NCBI GenBank assembly: GCA_003612625.1
Contig: RAZJ01000008.1
Coordinates: 1-64,000 of the forward strand
Length of the DNA: 64,000 bases
Origin: a bacterium 1XD42-1
GTDB lineage: Bacteria > Bacillota > Clostridia > Oscillospirales > Ruminococcaceae
Direction: 5' to 3'
The notes below the pieces were generated by a model. The model was not told where the DNA came from. It saw nothing but the letters and a program-made list of their open reading frames with translations, and searched no databases. Made by a program: the position numbers and the translations under genes. Positions 1 through 9,491 of this stretch are shown piece after piece. The first letter of the stretch is position 1. Each line of letters opens with the position of its first letter.

Positions 1-89
1 TGTGCCCTTCCTCACCGGCCTTCACCGCTGCCGGTCTGCTTTCGTCAATTCCTGAATTTGCTCATTTATAGTTTGTTTTATTTTTTATT

Positions 90-118
90 AGTATACCCTT
101 TTCAACGTATCATGTCAA
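90..118 (-). promoter_or_regulatory. sigma-A promoter firing off the left edge
   Basis: Read on the minus strand there is a TTGACA -35 box (113-118), a 17-bp spacer and a TATACT -10 box (90-95). It lies just downstream of the amino-acid ABC operon and points out of the window, so it probably drives a gene beyond position 1. Positions 1-89 would then be its leader. No start codon for that gene is identifiable here. Confidence 0.6.
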
Positions 119-147
119 GCATTTATCGCAGCCTGGCAATACAGCCA

Positions 148-882
148 TCAGTTCAAATAACGGGATAAAAATTCTTTTGTCCGTTCATTTTGCGGATTCG
201 TAAAAATTTGTTCCGGCGGGCCTTCTTCTACAATAACGCCTTTATCCATAAATACTACCCGGTTGGATACATCCCGGGCAAAACCCATTTCATGGGTAAC
301 GACTACCATTGTTAAGCCTTCCTGGGCTAAGGTTTTCATAACATCCAAAACCCCGCCTACCATTTCAGGATCTAACGCTGAAGTGGGTTCGTCAAACAAT
401 AAAATTTCCGGGTCCATACACAATGCCCGCGCTATAGCTACCCGCTGCCGCTGGCCGCCGGAAAGCTGGGCCGGACTGGCTGTCAAAAATTGGGACATTC
501 CCACTTTTTCTAAATATAATTCTGCTTTTTTACGGCTTTCCTCTTTGGACCGCTTCAGGACTATCATTTGCCCTTCCATACAGTTTTTCAATACGTTCAT
601 ATTGTTAAATAAATTAAAAGACTGGAAAACCATCCCTACTTTTACCCGGTGCTGGTTCACATTGATAGCACCTTTTAAAATGTCCTTGCCGTGAATTAAA
701 ATTTCACCACCATCCGGTGTTTCCAATACATTGATACAACGGAGCAATGTGGACTTCCCGCTGCCAGAGGAACCTATGAGGCATACCACTTCCCCTTTAT
801 CAATATAAAAATGAATATCATTTAGGACTTTTAAATTTCCAAAGTGTTTCTTCAGCCCTTTAATTTCAATCAGATGTTCCAT
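148..882 (-). CDS. polar amino-acid ABC transporter, ATP-binding protein (GlnQ-type)
   Basis: ATPase subunit of a polar amino-acid importer; it hydrolyses ATP on the cytoplasmic face of the permease. The 244-residue protein has a Walker A motif GSSGSGKST at residues 37-45, a Q-loop in VFQSFNLF, the signature [15 protein letters not shown] and a Walker B run ending in [10 protein letters not shown], all standard for the GlnQ/HisP family. A GGAGG box sits just before the ATG. It is the last gene of a binding protein-permease-ATPase operon and lies 11 bp after the permease. The substrate (glutamine, cystine, arginine or another) cannot be told from sequence. Confidence 0.95.
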   Translation of the reverse strand: MEHLIEIKGLKKHFGNLKVLNDIHFYIDKGEVVCLIGSSGSGKSTLLRCINVLETPDGGEILIHGKDILKGAINVNQHRVKVGMVFQSFNLFNNMNVLKNCMEGQMIVLKRSKEESRKKAELYLEKVGMSQFLTASPAQLSGGQRQRVAIARALCMDPEILLFDEPTSALDPEMVGGVLDVMKTLAQEGLTMVVVTHEMGFARDVSNRVVFMDKGVIVEEGPPEQIFTNPQNERTKEFLSRYLN

Positions 883-893
883 GGTTCCTCCTT

Positions 894-1652
894 TTACTGG
901 TTGTTGATACGTGCTTCCGGTACGGTTTGGGAAGTGGGATAGCTATGGGGTTCCCGGTTCATATAAATTTCAATGGCCCGCAAAATACGGGTGGTTGTGA
1001 AGGTCATAATCAGGTAAAGGAAAAGTGTTACCAGTGCCGGCTCCGTAAACCGGAACATGGCCCCGGCCACGGACGTCATTTGGAAATATAATTCTGTTAA
1101 GGAAATTGCATTTAATACAGAGGAATCCTTGATATTTACAACAAATTCATTGCCAATGGCAGGAAACGCATTTTTAATCGCCTGGGGAAGGATTACATGG
1201 GCCATGGTCTGCATGGAAGTCATACCAATACTCCGGGCCGCTTCTGTCTGGCCTTTATCCACTGACTGGATTCCAGAACGGATAATTTCTGCCATATATG
1301 CCCCTGTGTTTACAGACATAATACAAATACTCGCTATCACTGGGGTCCATTGGAGCATAGGCTTTAAACCATAGTAAATAAATACGCCTTGTACAATCAG
1401 CGGCGTTCCGCGGAAAAATTCAATATAAATACTGGTAATCAAATATAAAATGCCTTTTGCAAAACGGGCCCCTGTGGAATCCCGTGATTCTTTTGTACCG
1501 CTGACAGCCCGTATGCCGCCTACCACCAGGCCAATGACTAAGCCTATTACAGTACCGGTTAAAGCAATTAACAGCGTATTTTTAATCCCTGCCCAAAATA
1601 AAGGCCAATAAGTAGTGGCAACCTTATAAATAAGGTCGATCTTTAAATCCAC
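894..1652 (-). CDS. polar amino-acid ABC transporter permease (HisM-type)
   Basis: Membrane permease of the amino-acid importer. The 252-residue protein has about five hydrophobic helices and the family cytoplasmic loop ([14 protein letters not shown], residues about 157-170) that docks on the ATPase. It starts with GTG at 1652; the only upstream purine-rich stretch (GAGGATGG) is rather far away, so the start is less certain than the frame. Only one permease gene is present, so a homodimer is likely. A hairpin with a U-run separates it from the binding-protein gene upstream and probably lowers its expression relative to that protein. Confidence 0.93.
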   Translation of the reverse strand: MDLKIDLIYKVATTYWPLFWAGIKNTLLIALTGTVIGLVIGLVVGGIRAVSGTKESRDSTGARFAKGILYLITSIYIEFFRGTPLIVQGVFIYYGLKPMLQWTPVIASICIMSVNTGAYMAEIIRSGIQSVDKGQTEAARSIGMTSMQTMAHVILPQAIKNAFPAIGNEFVVNIKDSSVLNAISLTELYFQMTSVAGAMFRFTEPALVTLFLYLIMTFTTTRILRAIEIYMNREPHSYPTSQTVPEARINNQ

Positions 1653-1699
1653 AGATTATTCACATCCATCCTCATTATTCACAAAGTACACGTTCTAAG

Positions 1700-1747
1700 A
1701 AAAACCAGTATCCCGCACCCCTGTAAAAAGGGTACGGGAACCTGATA
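1700..1747 (-). terminator. intercistronic attenuator hairpin
   Basis: On the minus strand a GC-rich hairpin (TCCCGTACCC pairing with GGGTGCGGGA) is followed directly by TTTTT. It lies between the binding-protein stop and the permease start. It fits a partial terminator that keeps the binding protein more abundant than the membrane complex. Confidence 0.65.
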
Positions 1748-1771
1748 TTTGTTTTGAGATTGATCGTTTCT

Positions 1772-2650
1772 TTATTCTTCAGTGGCAGGCTGACGCTCGG
1801 TTGCTTCCAGCATCCATTGCTGACGGGTTTCTTCCGGAATGGTGTCCAATGCCCCCTGAATGGCATCTAACAAAGCTGTATTGCCTTTGTTCACTGCAAT
1901 AGATACAGAAGTATCCGCCGTAAAGCCTTTCCCTTTTTCAAATTGGATGATCTTTAAATCCGGATTGGTAGAAATAACGCCCTTTGCTACCGGCAGTTCT
2001 GCTGTCAGTGCATCTACATCACCACTTTTTAAGGCTGCTACCATCAAAGGATAGGAGTCCAATGGCGTCATATGCTGGACGCCTTCGATTTGATCAATAA
2101 TGGTATCATAGTTGGTGTTTTTCTGGCCCTGGACTTTTTTGCCGGTAAGCTGCTGGATTTCGGTTACAGCGCCTAATTCCGCGTCATCACCCCGGATAAT
2201 AATAACCATGTCACTTTCATAGTATGGTGTTGTGAAATCAGCATTTTCTTTCCGTTCTTCATTGGCTGTCATCCCTGCAATGATGGCATCAATTTCACCG
2301 CTGGCTAAAGCCGGCTGTAAGCCATCCCATGCGGTCTTTTTGATAACCAGTGTTTTTCCAAGCTTATCAGCGATCGTTTTGGCCATCACTACATCATAAC
2401 CATCACCATAGCTGACTCCATCCCCTAAAGCCACTGTTGTATCATTTTCTTCTAACTGGGTCCAATTAAACGGGGCATAATTGCACTCCATGCCTACGGT
2501 AAAGGTATCCCCTGACAATGCCTCTGCTTCCGAAGAAGCTCCGCTGCTGCTTTCCTGCTGCGCGGCAGAGGAAGATCCTGTGCTGGGTGTGCCGCCGCAT
2601 CCGGCTAACAGCATACAAGCTGCTATTGTAACTGCTAAAAATCTTTTCAT
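1772..2650 (-). CDS. amino-acid ABC transporter substrate-binding lipoprotein
   Basis: Extracellular solute receptor of the importer. The 292-residue precursor has a short basic N-terminus, a hydrophobic stretch and a lipobox LAGC with the lipidated cysteine at residue 18, then a Ser/Ala/Glu-rich linker (about 20-45). The body is an SBP_bac_3 (PBPb) domain with the typical EIDAIIAGMTANEERK segment and a DALTAELPVAKG segment. It is first in the operon, behind a strong promoter at 2721-2749, with an AGGAG box before the ATG. Confidence 0.94.
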   Translation of the reverse strand: MKRFLAVTIAACMLLAGCGGTPSTGSSSAAQQESSSGASSEAEALSGDTFTVGMECNYAPFNWTQLEENDTTVALGDGVSYGDGYDVVMAKTIADKLGKTLVIKKTAWDGLQPALASGEIDAIIAGMTANEERKENADFTTPYYESDMVIIIRGDDAELGAVTEIQQLTGKKVQGQKNTNYDTIIDQIEGVQHMTPLDSYPLMVAALKSGDVDALTAELPVAKGVISTNPDLKIIQFEKGKGFTADTSVSIAVNKGNTALLDAIQGALDTIPEETRQQWMLEATERQPATEE

Positions 2651-2720
2651 TTTCTCACACGCTCCTAAAATCTAGCTCCAATCGATCCATCAGCAAAAAA
2701 CTAATGTTCTTCTGGCTGTT

Positions 2721-2749
2721 AGTTTATCGGAATTTGAAACATAAGTCAA
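2721..2749 (-). promoter_or_regulatory. sigma-A promoter of the amino-acid ABC operon
   Basis: Minus-strand TTGACT (2744-2749), 17-bp spacer, TAAACT (2721-2726), about 70 bp upstream of the binding-protein ATG. The rest of the gap up to 3057 holds no gene or repeat that I recognise, and no confident promoter for the rightward gene at 3058. Confidence 0.7.
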
Positions 2750-3057
2750 GGACATTTTGCATTTTCAAACGGCAGAATCGTATTTTTGGCATATGTCCAT
2801 GAAATTTATGAAATTTCCGGATTCTGAACGTGCAAATATGCCGGAGGGTTCCTATCCGATATCTGTGGGGATGCCTTTCCTTTTTCCAGTTTCTTTCCGG
2901 CTGCCTGCCCAGAAACTACAGGAAAAATCCAATTACAATGCACATCTTATAAAATTCCTCATAAACTGTATTGAGTACAGCTTCCGCAGATCCGGGAAAT
3001 GCTTTGGCAGACTTCCCGGAAACGGCAGTACAACATAGCACAGCTAGGAGGATTCAT

Positions 3058-3849
3058 ATGGCAGAGCAAAGGAATGCTCCCGTCAATGCGACCGGGGCAA
3101 ACTGCTTTAAAGAGGCAGTGTGCATAGATGCCGGCAGGATATTTGACTCCTGTACTGATAAAGACTGCCTGAGCGACCTGCAGGTATTCTTTACGGACCG
3201 CACACAGCCTGTAATTGATAACGCCATCAGCGCTAAGGTAAAGGATTTAGACATTATTACTGTATTCCTGGATGTGGAACCAGTTCCATTTAACAAAGGG
3301 TTTTATTCTGTTGACATCACTTTCTTTTTTAAAGTGTCTGTTGCAGCTTATACTTCCCCTGTCATCCCGCCAGCTATTATTCATGGCGTAGCTGCTTTTT
3401 CAAAGAAGGTTATCCTTTATGGAAGCGACGGAAATGTAAAAGTTTATACATCCACCGATTCCAGAACCAATCTGGAACGTGACAACCGGGATATGCCAAA
3501 AGCTAGTATTTCTGTAGTCGATCCCATGGTTTTAGACAGCAAATTGGTAGAATACTGCCCCGGCAGGGCATTGGATTGCGGCATTTCGCTGCCTAGCTGT
3601 ATCTGCGGCCAGTTTGACGGCGATTTTACCGGCTCCCAGCCTAAAAAAGTTGTCCTGGTTTCTATTGGGCTGTTTACAATTGTCCAACTGGAACGCAATG
3701 TCCAAATGATGGTGCCTGTATACGATTACGCTGTCCCCGATAAGGAAAGTACCAATACGACTGACGATCCCTGCGAGGTCTTTAAAAAGATCAAGTTTCC
3801 TGTCAATCAGTTTTTCCCACCAAAACTGGCTGAAAATAACCAGCTTTAA
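3058..3849 (+). CDS. conserved clostridial protein of unknown function
   Basis: A 263-residue protein with no signal peptide or membrane helix. It is cysteine-containing, with FKEAVCIDAGRIFDSC near residues 17-32 followed by a DKDCLSDL segment, and later CICGQF. It resembles, from memory, an uncharacterised family in anaerobic spore-forming Clostridia with a KDCLxDLxV signature; I know no assigned function. The start is ATG 3058, behind a perfect AGGAGG seven bases upstream, rather than the longer open frame. It stands alone, with a divergent transporter on one side and a convergent gene on the other. Confidence 0.8.
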   Translation: MAEQRNAPVNATGANCFKEAVCIDAGRIFDSCTDKDCLSDLQVFFTDRTQPVIDNAISAKVKDLDIITVFLDVEPVPFNKGFYSVDITFFFKVSVAAYTSPVIPPAIIHGVAAFSKKVILYGSDGNVKVYTSTDSRTNLERDNRDMPKASISVVDPMVLDSKLVEYCPGRALDCGISLPSCICGQFDGDFTGSQPKKVVLVSIGLFTIVQLERNVQMMVPVYDYAVPDKESTNTTDDPCEVFKKIKFPVNQFFPPKLAENNQL

Positions 3850-3850
3850 A

Positions 3851-3873
3851 CCCTGGCTGTCCCAAAAACAGCC
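3851..3873 (+). terminator. hairpin after the 263-residue unknown protein
   Basis: CTGGCTGT and ACAGCCAG form a perfect 8-bp stem around CCCAAAA, directly after the stop codon. There is no good T-run after it, so termination strength is uncertain. Confidence 0.4.
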
Positions 3874-4033
3874 AGCCCCTGGTTCCGCGCTGTGTACCAT
3901 TTCCCAGCATGGCGGGCCTGCGCCCTCCTTGCGGCGCGGAGCCAGGGTTATGCACAGCTTACCAAATTCAGGACGCTTCCACCTTTGAAAAAAGGAGGGA
4001 ATCAGCGGCCTTTTTTCATTCAATCATAAAAAA

Positions 4034-4067
4034 GGGTATTGCCGCCATCAGGATGCCGGCAATACCC
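4034..4067. terminator. bidirectional terminator between convergent genes
   Basis: GGGTATTGCCGCC and GGCAATACCC form a strong stem. T-runs follow on both strands (CTTTTTT on plus, TTTTTT on minus). It serves the rightward gene ending at 3849 and the leftward Bax-inhibitor-1 gene. Confidence 0.8.
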
Positions 4068-4100
4068 TCTGCTTTTTTACTTTAAAGTAATATTAAATTT

Positions 4101-4811
4101 TTAACGGCGTTTCCCTAATAAACGAATTAAATAGAGGAACAAGTTAATAAAATCTAAATAAAGATTTAAAGCGGAAAAGATCGATACTTTCTCCAGCATT
4201 TCCGGATTGTTTTCAAAGGCATAATAAAAATCTTTTGTTTTTTTCGCGTCATAAGTTGTAATCCCTAAGAATAATGCAATGCCTATAAAGCAAAGCATAA
4301 CATCAAGGGTTTCCAGCCGGAGGAACATATTCAAAACCTGCATGACTAACAAGGCAACTAAACCAAATAAAACAACCGGCCCAAATTTGGAAAGATCTCT
4401 TTTTGTTACCAGCCCTGCAACTGCCATGGAACCAAAGAAGAATGCTGAAACGCCAAAAGCTAACAAAGCTGAACCTGCATCATACATGGTAAGGACGGCA
4501 CCCATTGTTACGCCTGTTAATGCTGAATATCCTAAAAATATCCCCCGGCAGGCTCCTACCGACAGCTTCGTAATCCGGCTGGAAAGGGCTGCTACCAAAA
4601 TAATCTGCAATACCAAAAGAATAATCGGCGCCAAAGGCATGGCATAAATCAGGAAAATCATTTTGCTTTCTGTCAGGCCAAACCCAATTAAAAATGTGAT
4701 TGCCAGCCCAATGCACATCCAAAGATACGTTTTTGCCACATGCTTATAAAGCGGGTTCCGGCGGCGCTCCTGTTCCAATGCAGAAAGATCAGCATTTCCT
4801 TGTTGATACAT
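4101..4811 (-). CDS. Bax inhibitor-1/YccA family membrane protein
   Basis: Integral membrane protein of the BI-1 (TMBIM) family, thought to act as a pH-sensitive calcium leak or as a modulator of membrane quality control. The 236 residues contain seven predicted helices; the C-terminal part (IFSALNLYLDFINLFLYLIRLLG) matches the family's ALxLYLDFINLFLxLLRL signature. The start is ATG 4811, preceded by AAGGAGG at proper spacing. The longer open frame to 4982 is only read-through of the palindromic element upstream. The gene appears monocistronic. Confidence 0.93.
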   Translation of the reverse strand: MYQQGNADLSALEQERRRNPLYKHVAKTYLWMCIGLAITFLIGFGLTESKMIFLIYAMPLAPIILLVLQIILVAALSSRITKLSVGACRGIFLGYSALTGVTMGAVLTMYDAGSALLAFGVSAFFFGSMAVAGLVTKRDLSKFGPVVLFGLVALLVMQVLNMFLRLETLDVMLCFIGIALFLGITTYDAKKTKDFYYAFENNPEMLEKVSIFSALNLYLDFINLFLYLIRLLGKRR

Positions 4812-4917
4812 AACGAAATCCTCCTTTGCCATATAAAATGGTTTGTTTCCTTTTTCTATGATTCCAGTATACGGAATTATGCTTTTTTTGTCAATACCAA
4901 TAGGAAAAACGCCATAA

Positions 4918-5079
4918 GAACCTGTTTTAGCATCTCCTGATATACCACCTGGGCAGATTTTTTTCCGTCCAGTCTGCGTCAAAAATGCTCGGAATACACA
5001 AAGTATTCCTGTGCTTTTTTCCTTGCTGGCCGAAAAAACCTCTGTCCATTTGGTACACCCTGAGATACTAGACAGGTTC
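4918..5079. mobile_element. palindromic MITE-like element with TAA flanks
   Basis: The 162-bp element begins GAACCTGT and ends ACAGGTTC, with imperfect terminal repeats of about 28 bp. The pairing continues inwards almost to the centre, where GGAATAC and GTATTCC flank ACAAA, so the whole unit is one long imperfect palindrome. TAA lies on both sides (4915-4917 and 5080-5082), as expected for a 3-bp target duplication of IS5/PIF-Harbinger-like elements. It has no coding capacity. It lies between the Bax-inhibitor gene and a chemoreceptor. Confidence 0.7.
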
Positions 5080-5122
5080 TAAGATAGTTTTCCCATCTTA
5101 CGGCGCGTCTATTTTTTATTTT

Positions 5123-6949
5123 TTAATAATCATTTGCTGACGAAAAGGATGCAGGCGTGGTGGGCATTGAGAAGGTATCATTCGTTGGAGCAAATGCAGG
5201 CTGGGAAAAAGTATCAAAAGAAGGTGCAGACAGGGAACCACCCATTGTGGACTTCACTGCGGAGCCTTTAATGTTAAATTTCCCTATCAGTTGTTTTAAT
5301 ACTTGTGCCTGACCAGATAATTCTTCACTGGCTGCCGCACTTTCTTCAGCCGTGGCGGAGTTGGTTTGGACAACGCTGGAAATCTGATCAATTCCTACTG
5401 TTACTTGTGTCACCGATTGTGCCTGTTCTTCACTGGCATGGGAAATGCTTACAACTGCATCTAAAACTTTCGATGCTTTTTCTACAACATCCTTTAAGGA
5501 TTCTTTTGTTTCAGCAGACAGTCGGGAACCTTCCGCTACTGCATTGACGGTTTCTTCAATTAAAGTCGTTGTATTTTTGGCAGCTTCCGCGCTCTTGCCC
5601 GCCAGATTCCGGACTTCATCTGCAACAACTGCAAAGCCTTTTCCGGCTGCGCCTGCCCGGGCCGCTTCTACTGCGGCATTAAGCGCCAAAATATTGGTCT
5701 GGAAAGCAATATCTTCAATGGTTTTGATGATTTTATTGATTTCGTTGGATTTGTTGCTGATGTCATCCATGGCAACCGCCAGTTTTTCCATTTGTTCATT
5801 GCACAGCTTAATGCTCTCGTTTGCCTGTTCGTTTTCTTCTTTCGCTTCTTTTGCCGAATCTGCTGTGCCCTGGATATGTCTGGAAATTTCATTGATAGTT
5901 GCTGCCAGTTCTTCTACAGAACTGGCCTGTTCTGTAGCACCCTGGCTCAGGGCCTGAGCCCCGGAAGAAACCTGCTCTGCGCCGGAAGAAACCTGATCCG
6001 ACGCCTGGTTGATTTGGGACATGGTGGAGCTTAACGCATTGGAAATTTCATCAATTGAATCTTTAATCGCTATAAATTCGCCTCTGTAATCTGCCTCAGA
6101 ATGAACATCAAAATTGCCCTTCGCCAACTGGTTCAAATTGCTGCTGATTTCTGAAATATAAGATCTCAAAATTCCAGCGGCTTCAGAGAAAGCTGAAACA
6201 GTCTGGCCTATTTCGTCTTTATTGGAACAGGACATATTGATATTCAAATCACCATGAAGCAGTTGGTCACTGGCATGTGCTACATCACTTAAAGGATCAG
6301 AAATTGCTTTGGCAAGGAACGTTGCAAAAATAATAGAAATAATAATGGATAAAATAATACAGCCAATGATGATTGCAACTGTAATCCCCGTTTGCAGTTC
6401 CAATTCTGCCGATACTTCTGTTCCTGTCCTGATCTTATATTGCACCAGTTCCTCTGTGGCTGCCATGATTTCATTCAGCATCGGCGCGGCTGATTCAATC
6501 AATATGGCTGTTGCTTCTTCATTGCGGTTCGCTGTTGCCAAGTCAATTACCTGATTACGGGCAATCCGGTAAGACGGCAGCTTATCTTCAATAATTTTAA
6601 TCTGTGCCTGTTCTTCGGCACTATCAGAAAGGCTTTTTATCTTTTCAAGAGCCTGATTGGTTACAGGAATTAACTGATCCAGTTCATTCTGCTGTTTTGC
6701 AATTTGGTCCTTATCCTGCAATATGATAATGTTCCGTACCAAGGTAGCCCCTTTGTGAAGATAGGTATTAAAAGAACCGATATCTCCCTGGGAAAAACCA
6801 TTATACTGTAAAGCATGGCTGTAACTGTTCCCATTCCGCAGCAGCATGAAAACACCTGCTATTCCCGAAATGCTGGCTACTAACAAAACTAACATAAAGG
6901 AAACCATTAACTTAGGGGTCATTTTCAAGTTGTTTAATTTTCTGAACAT
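5123..6949 (-). CDS. methyl-accepting chemotaxis protein
   Basis: Transmembrane chemoreceptor of 608 residues that signals to CheA/CheW. It has an N-terminal helix (about 15-35), a helical extracellular sensor of the four-helix-bundle type (about 36-185), a second membrane helix (about 190-215), HAMP, and a long coiled-coil MCP signal domain. The hairpin tip is seen as [19 protein letters not shown]. The C-terminus is Ser/Phe-rich, ends SSANDY, and has no CheR-tethering pentapeptide. The start is ATG 6949 behind AGGAGG. The signalling half is nearly identical to the next gene's, while the sensor half has diverged. Confidence 0.95.
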   Translation of the reverse strand: MFRKLNNLKMTPKLMVSFMLVLLVASISGIAGVFMLLRNGNSYSHALQYNGFSQGDIGSFNTYLHKGATLVRNIIILQDKDQIAKQQNELDQLIPVTNQALEKIKSLSDSAEEQAQIKIIEDKLPSYRIARNQVIDLATANRNEEATAILIESAAPMLNEIMAATEELVQYKIRTGTEVSAELELQTGITVAIIIGCIILSIIISIIFATFLAKAISDPLSDVAHASDQLLHGDLNINMSCSNKDEIGQTVSAFSEAAGILRSYISEISSNLNQLAKGNFDVHSEADYRGEFIAIKDSIDEISNALSSTMSQINQASDQVSSGAEQVSSGAQALSQGATEQASSVEELAATINEISRHIQGTADSAKEAKEENEQANESIKLCNEQMEKLAVAMDDISNKSNEINKIIKTIEDIAFQTNILALNAAVEAARAGAAGKGFAVVADEVRNLAGKSAEAAKNTTTLIEETVNAVAEGSRLSAETKESLKDVVEKASKVLDAVVSISHASEEQAQSVTQVTVGIDQISSVVQTNSATAEESAAASEELSGQAQVLKQLIGKFNIKGSAVKSTMGGSLSAPSFDTFSQPAFAPTNDTFSMPTTPASFSSANDY

Positions 6950-7251
6950 CTCTATTCCTCCTGACTTTCTTATGGTATCCCACCTACCGTTCCCGCCTAG
7001 GAACGCCCTACAGGCCAATAACAAACGGGGCATCGCTCTACCATAATTTTTTTTCTCGGTCAGGCAAGGAGAGAGAGAGTTCCTTCTTGTCCGGCCAAAA
7101 CGGGAAAACTAAAAAAAGACGGATTTTTTCCTTGAACAAGGATTATTTTAAGTTAAGGTTTAATTAAAACCTGATTAATGTTTAGTTAAAACTTAGCCGT
7201 GATAAACTTTGCCCACGTCAAAAATATCCGTCGCTCCAAAATATTTCCACG
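6950..7251 (-). promoter_or_regulatory. long structured 5' leader of the first chemoreceptor gene
   Basis: The promoter at 7258-7286 gives a leader of about 300 nt. Its 5' arm GACGGAT (plus 7226-7232) can pair with ATCCGTC (plus 7118-7124), which is followed at once by seven T's, as in a terminator. Between the arms are small A/T hairpins such as GGTTT-TAATT-AAACC. Nearer the gene (about 6970-7045) TATGGTA and TACCATA close a region with two internal hairpins, including CGTTCC/GGAACG, suggesting a three-way junction. The arms and the AT-rich core recur in front of the second chemoreceptor. No known riboswitch consensus was recognised. Confidence 0.5.
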
Positions 7252-7257
7252 TTCCTT

Positions 7258-7286
7258 ATTATACTCAAAAGATAGGAAAAAGTCAA
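7258..7286 (-). promoter_or_regulatory. sigma-A promoter of the first chemoreceptor gene
   Basis: Minus-strand TTGACT (7281-7286), 17-bp spacer, TATAAT (7258-7263). It lies about 300 bp upstream of the start codon, which defines a long untranslated leader. Confidence 0.8.
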
Positions 7287-7320
7287 TAATTTGTAAAGAA
7301 AAAGTAAAGATAAAAAATAA

Positions 7321-7346
7321 CAAGATCTGTCCATAAACAGATCTTG
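7321..7346 (-). terminator. terminator of the second chemoreceptor gene
   Basis: CAAGATCTGT and ACAGATCTTG form a perfect 10-bp stem with a 6-nt loop. On the minus strand it is followed by TTATTTTTTATC. Confidence 0.8.
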
Positions 7347-7387
7347 TATATAATACCATAATATTGAAAAAGATATCTTTTTATTCC

Positions 7388-9220
7388 TTAATAATCATTT
7401 GCTGACGAAATAGACAGGGGAGCTGCTGGCGCTGTGAAAGTATCTTGAACCGGGGCAAAAGATGGCTGCGAAAAAGTATCAAAATTATCAAAGGATGACG
7501 TCGGCACAGAAGTATTTAACCTTTTTCCGACAGAACCTTTTATCTTAAATTTCCCCATAAGCTGTTTCAGCACTTGCGCCTGACCAGACAGTTCTTCACT
7601 GGCTGCTGCACTTTCTTCAGCCGTGGCGGAGTTGGTTTGGACAACGCTGGAAATCTGATCAATTCCTACTGTTACTTGTGTCACCGATTGTGCCTGTTCT
7701 TCACTGGCATGGGAAATGCTTACAACTGCATCTAAAACTTTCGATGCTTTTTCTACAACATCCTTTAAGGATTCTTTTGTTTCAGCAGACAGTCGGGAAC
7801 CTTCCGCTACTGCATTGACGGTTTCTTCAATTAAAGTCGTTGTATTTTTGGCAGCTTCCGCGCTCTTGCCCGCCAGATTCCGGACTTCATCTGCAACAAC
7901 TGCAAAACCTTTTCCGGCTGCGCCTGCCCGGGCTGCTTCTACTGCGGCATTGAGCGCCAAAATATTGGTCTGGAATGCGATATCTTCAATGGTTTTGATG
8001 ATTTTATTGATTTCATTGGATTTGTTGCTGATGTCTTCCATTGCAACTGACAATTTTTCCATTTGTTCATTGCACAGTTTAATGCTTTCGTTTGCCTGGA
8101 TATTTTCTTCTTTTGCTTCTTTGGCAAAATCTGCTGTGCCCTGAATATGGGTTGAAATCTCATTGATGGTTGCTGCCAGCTCTTCTACGGAACTGGCCTG
8201 TTCAGTAGCACCCTGGCTCAGGGCCTGAGCTCCAGAAGAAACCTGCTCTGCGCCGGAAGAAACTTGATCCGACGCCTGGTTGATTTGGGACATGGTGGAG
8301 CTTAACGCATTGGAAATTTCATCAATCGAATCTTTAATGGCCTGGAATTCCCCTCTGTACTCCAGTTCTGCTTTGACGTCAAAATTGCCTTTTGCCATCT
8401 CTCCTAAATTATGGCTGATTTCTGAAATGTACGAACGCAGAATTCCTGCCGCTTCCGAAAATGATGTAACGGTTTCACCAATTTCATCCTGATTAGAACA
8501 GGAAATATTGATATTCAAATCACCATGAAGCAGTTGCTCACTGGCATGTGCCACAGCCCTTAAAGGAACTGAAATAGACTTGGCCAGTAATATTGCAATA
8601 AAGGCTGATATAAATATTGCTACGATAATACATCCAATAATAATTACAATTGTTATGATAGATTGCATTTCTAGTTCTTCGGATGTTTCTGTACCCACCG
8701 TTACTTTATATTGTACCAGGGCATCTGTTGTATCAATCATCTTCTGAAAGACAGGAACTGCCTCACTCATCAGCAATTCTACCGCTTCTTCATTGCGGTT
8801 TTCAGCAGCCAACTCCACCACCTCATCCCGGGATGCACGGTAAAGCTGCAAATTTTCTTCAATTATTTCAATTTGCTTCTGCTCCTCGGCAGTATTGCAT
8901 AACTCTTTTACCTCTACAAGGGCCTGGTCCGTCTTTGATACCAACTGGGTTAATTCATTTTTGGCATCTGCTATCTCATTCGGATCTGTCAATATAATCA
9001 CATTACGTACCAGGGTTGCCGCCCGGTTAATACAGGTATTAAATTCCCCTATCCTGCCTTGGGCAAAACCATTGTATTGCAGAGCATTACTATAACTGGA
9101 ACCCACCCGAACCAGCATAAATATTCCTGTGATCCCTGAGATACTCGCCACCAGCAAGACTAAAACAAAAGAAGTCATTAGCTTAGGGGTCATTTTCATG
9201 TTATTGAACTTTCTGGACAT
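7388..9220 (-). CDS. methyl-accepting chemotaxis protein (paralogue)
   Basis: Second chemoreceptor, 610 residues, with the same architecture: membrane helix, helical extracellular sensor (about 36-185), membrane helix, HAMP, MCP signal domain with the tip [19 protein letters not shown], and the shared C-terminal SSANDY. The cytoplasmic half is almost residue-for-residue identical to the neighbour, which indicates recent duplication or gene conversion. The periplasmic halves differ, so ligand specificity has probably diverged. ATG 9220 is chosen over an in-frame TTG six bases upstream, by spacing to AGGAGG and by alignment with the paralogue. It has its own promoter and leader. Confidence 0.95.
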   Translation of the reverse strand: MSRKFNNMKMTPKLMTSFVLVLLVASISGITGIFMLVRVGSSYSNALQYNGFAQGRIGEFNTCINRAATLVRNVIILTDPNEIADAKNELTQLVSKTDQALVEVKELCNTAEEQKQIEIIEENLQLYRASRDEVVELAAENRNEEAVELLMSEAVPVFQKMIDTTDALVQYKVTVGTETSEELEMQSIITIVIIIGCIIVAIFISAFIAILLAKSISVPLRAVAHASEQLLHGDLNINISCSNQDEIGETVTSFSEAAGILRSYISEISHNLGEMAKGNFDVKAELEYRGEFQAIKDSIDEISNALSSTMSQINQASDQVSSGAEQVSSGAQALSQGATEQASSVEELAATINEISTHIQGTADFAKEAKEENIQANESIKLCNEQMEKLSVAMEDISNKSNEINKIIKTIEDIAFQTNILALNAAVEAARAGAAGKGFAVVADEVRNLAGKSAEAAKNTTTLIEETVNAVAEGSRLSAETKESLKDVVEKASKVLDAVVSISHASEEQAQSVTQVTVGIDQISSVVQTNSATAEESAAASEELSGQAQVLKQLMGKFKIKGSVGKRLNTSVPTSSFDNFDTFSQPSFAPVQDTFTAPAAPLSISSANDY

Positions 9221-9485
9221 CTCCAATATTCCTCCTGATTTCTAAATGATATCTTCTAATCCCTTTTCCTGACTAAAATGATTGACAAGCCAACAAAAAG
9301 TACCAGTATCCCACCCCTTCTTTTTGGCCAGAAAGGAAATATGCCCCCTCTTAATCTGTGATCCGGCCATCTTCAAAAATAAACGGAATTTTTCCAGGCA
9401 ATACAATTTAACTAAATTCTAGCTAAAACTAGCTAAAATAAACTTAACCTACCTAAAAAAACCGTCTTTTCCAGAATATTTTGCA
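9221..9485 (-). promoter_or_regulatory. long 5' leader of the second chemoreceptor gene, related to the first
   Basis: The leader is about 265 nt. It shares with the other chemoreceptor leader an AATATT-(C/T)TGGA start, a GACGG 5' arm (plus 9462-9466), an AT-rich core with small hairpins (CTAG-TTTTAG-CTAG and AATTT-AGTT-AAATT), a 3' arm TTCCGTTT followed by ATTTTT, then GGCCGGA. The primary sequence of the core differs while the arrangement is kept. A further hairpin lies at about 9290-9335. Confidence 0.45.
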
Positions 9486-9491
9486 GATTTT

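Noticed and set aside
1675-1866. Small frame between the amino-acid binding protein and permease genes
   Set aside because: It overlaps the attenuator hairpin and the end of the binding-protein gene and has no plausible start signal.
3532-4023. 163-codon frame antisense to the 263-residue unknown protein
   Set aside because: It lies opposite a better-supported gene with AGGAGG and crosses a terminator-like hairpin; no family was recognised.
4812-4982. 57-codon N-terminal extension of the Bax-inhibitor-1 gene
   Set aside because: It reads through the end of the palindromic element and lacks family similarity; AAGGAGG before ATG 4811 sets the start.
5445-5957. 170-codon open frame antisense to the first chemoreceptor (and a similar one at 7716-8144)
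   Set aside because: It mirrors the conserved MCP signalling region, recurs identically opposite the paralogue, and has no ribosome binding site. It is a shadow of the coding strand's codon bias.
6950-7251. Cyclic-di-GMP (GEMM) riboswitch before the chemoreceptor gene
   Set aside because: Such switches often precede chemoreceptors in Clostridia, but the characteristic GEMM tetraloop-receptor sequences are not recognisable here, so the leader is reported only as a candidate RNA.
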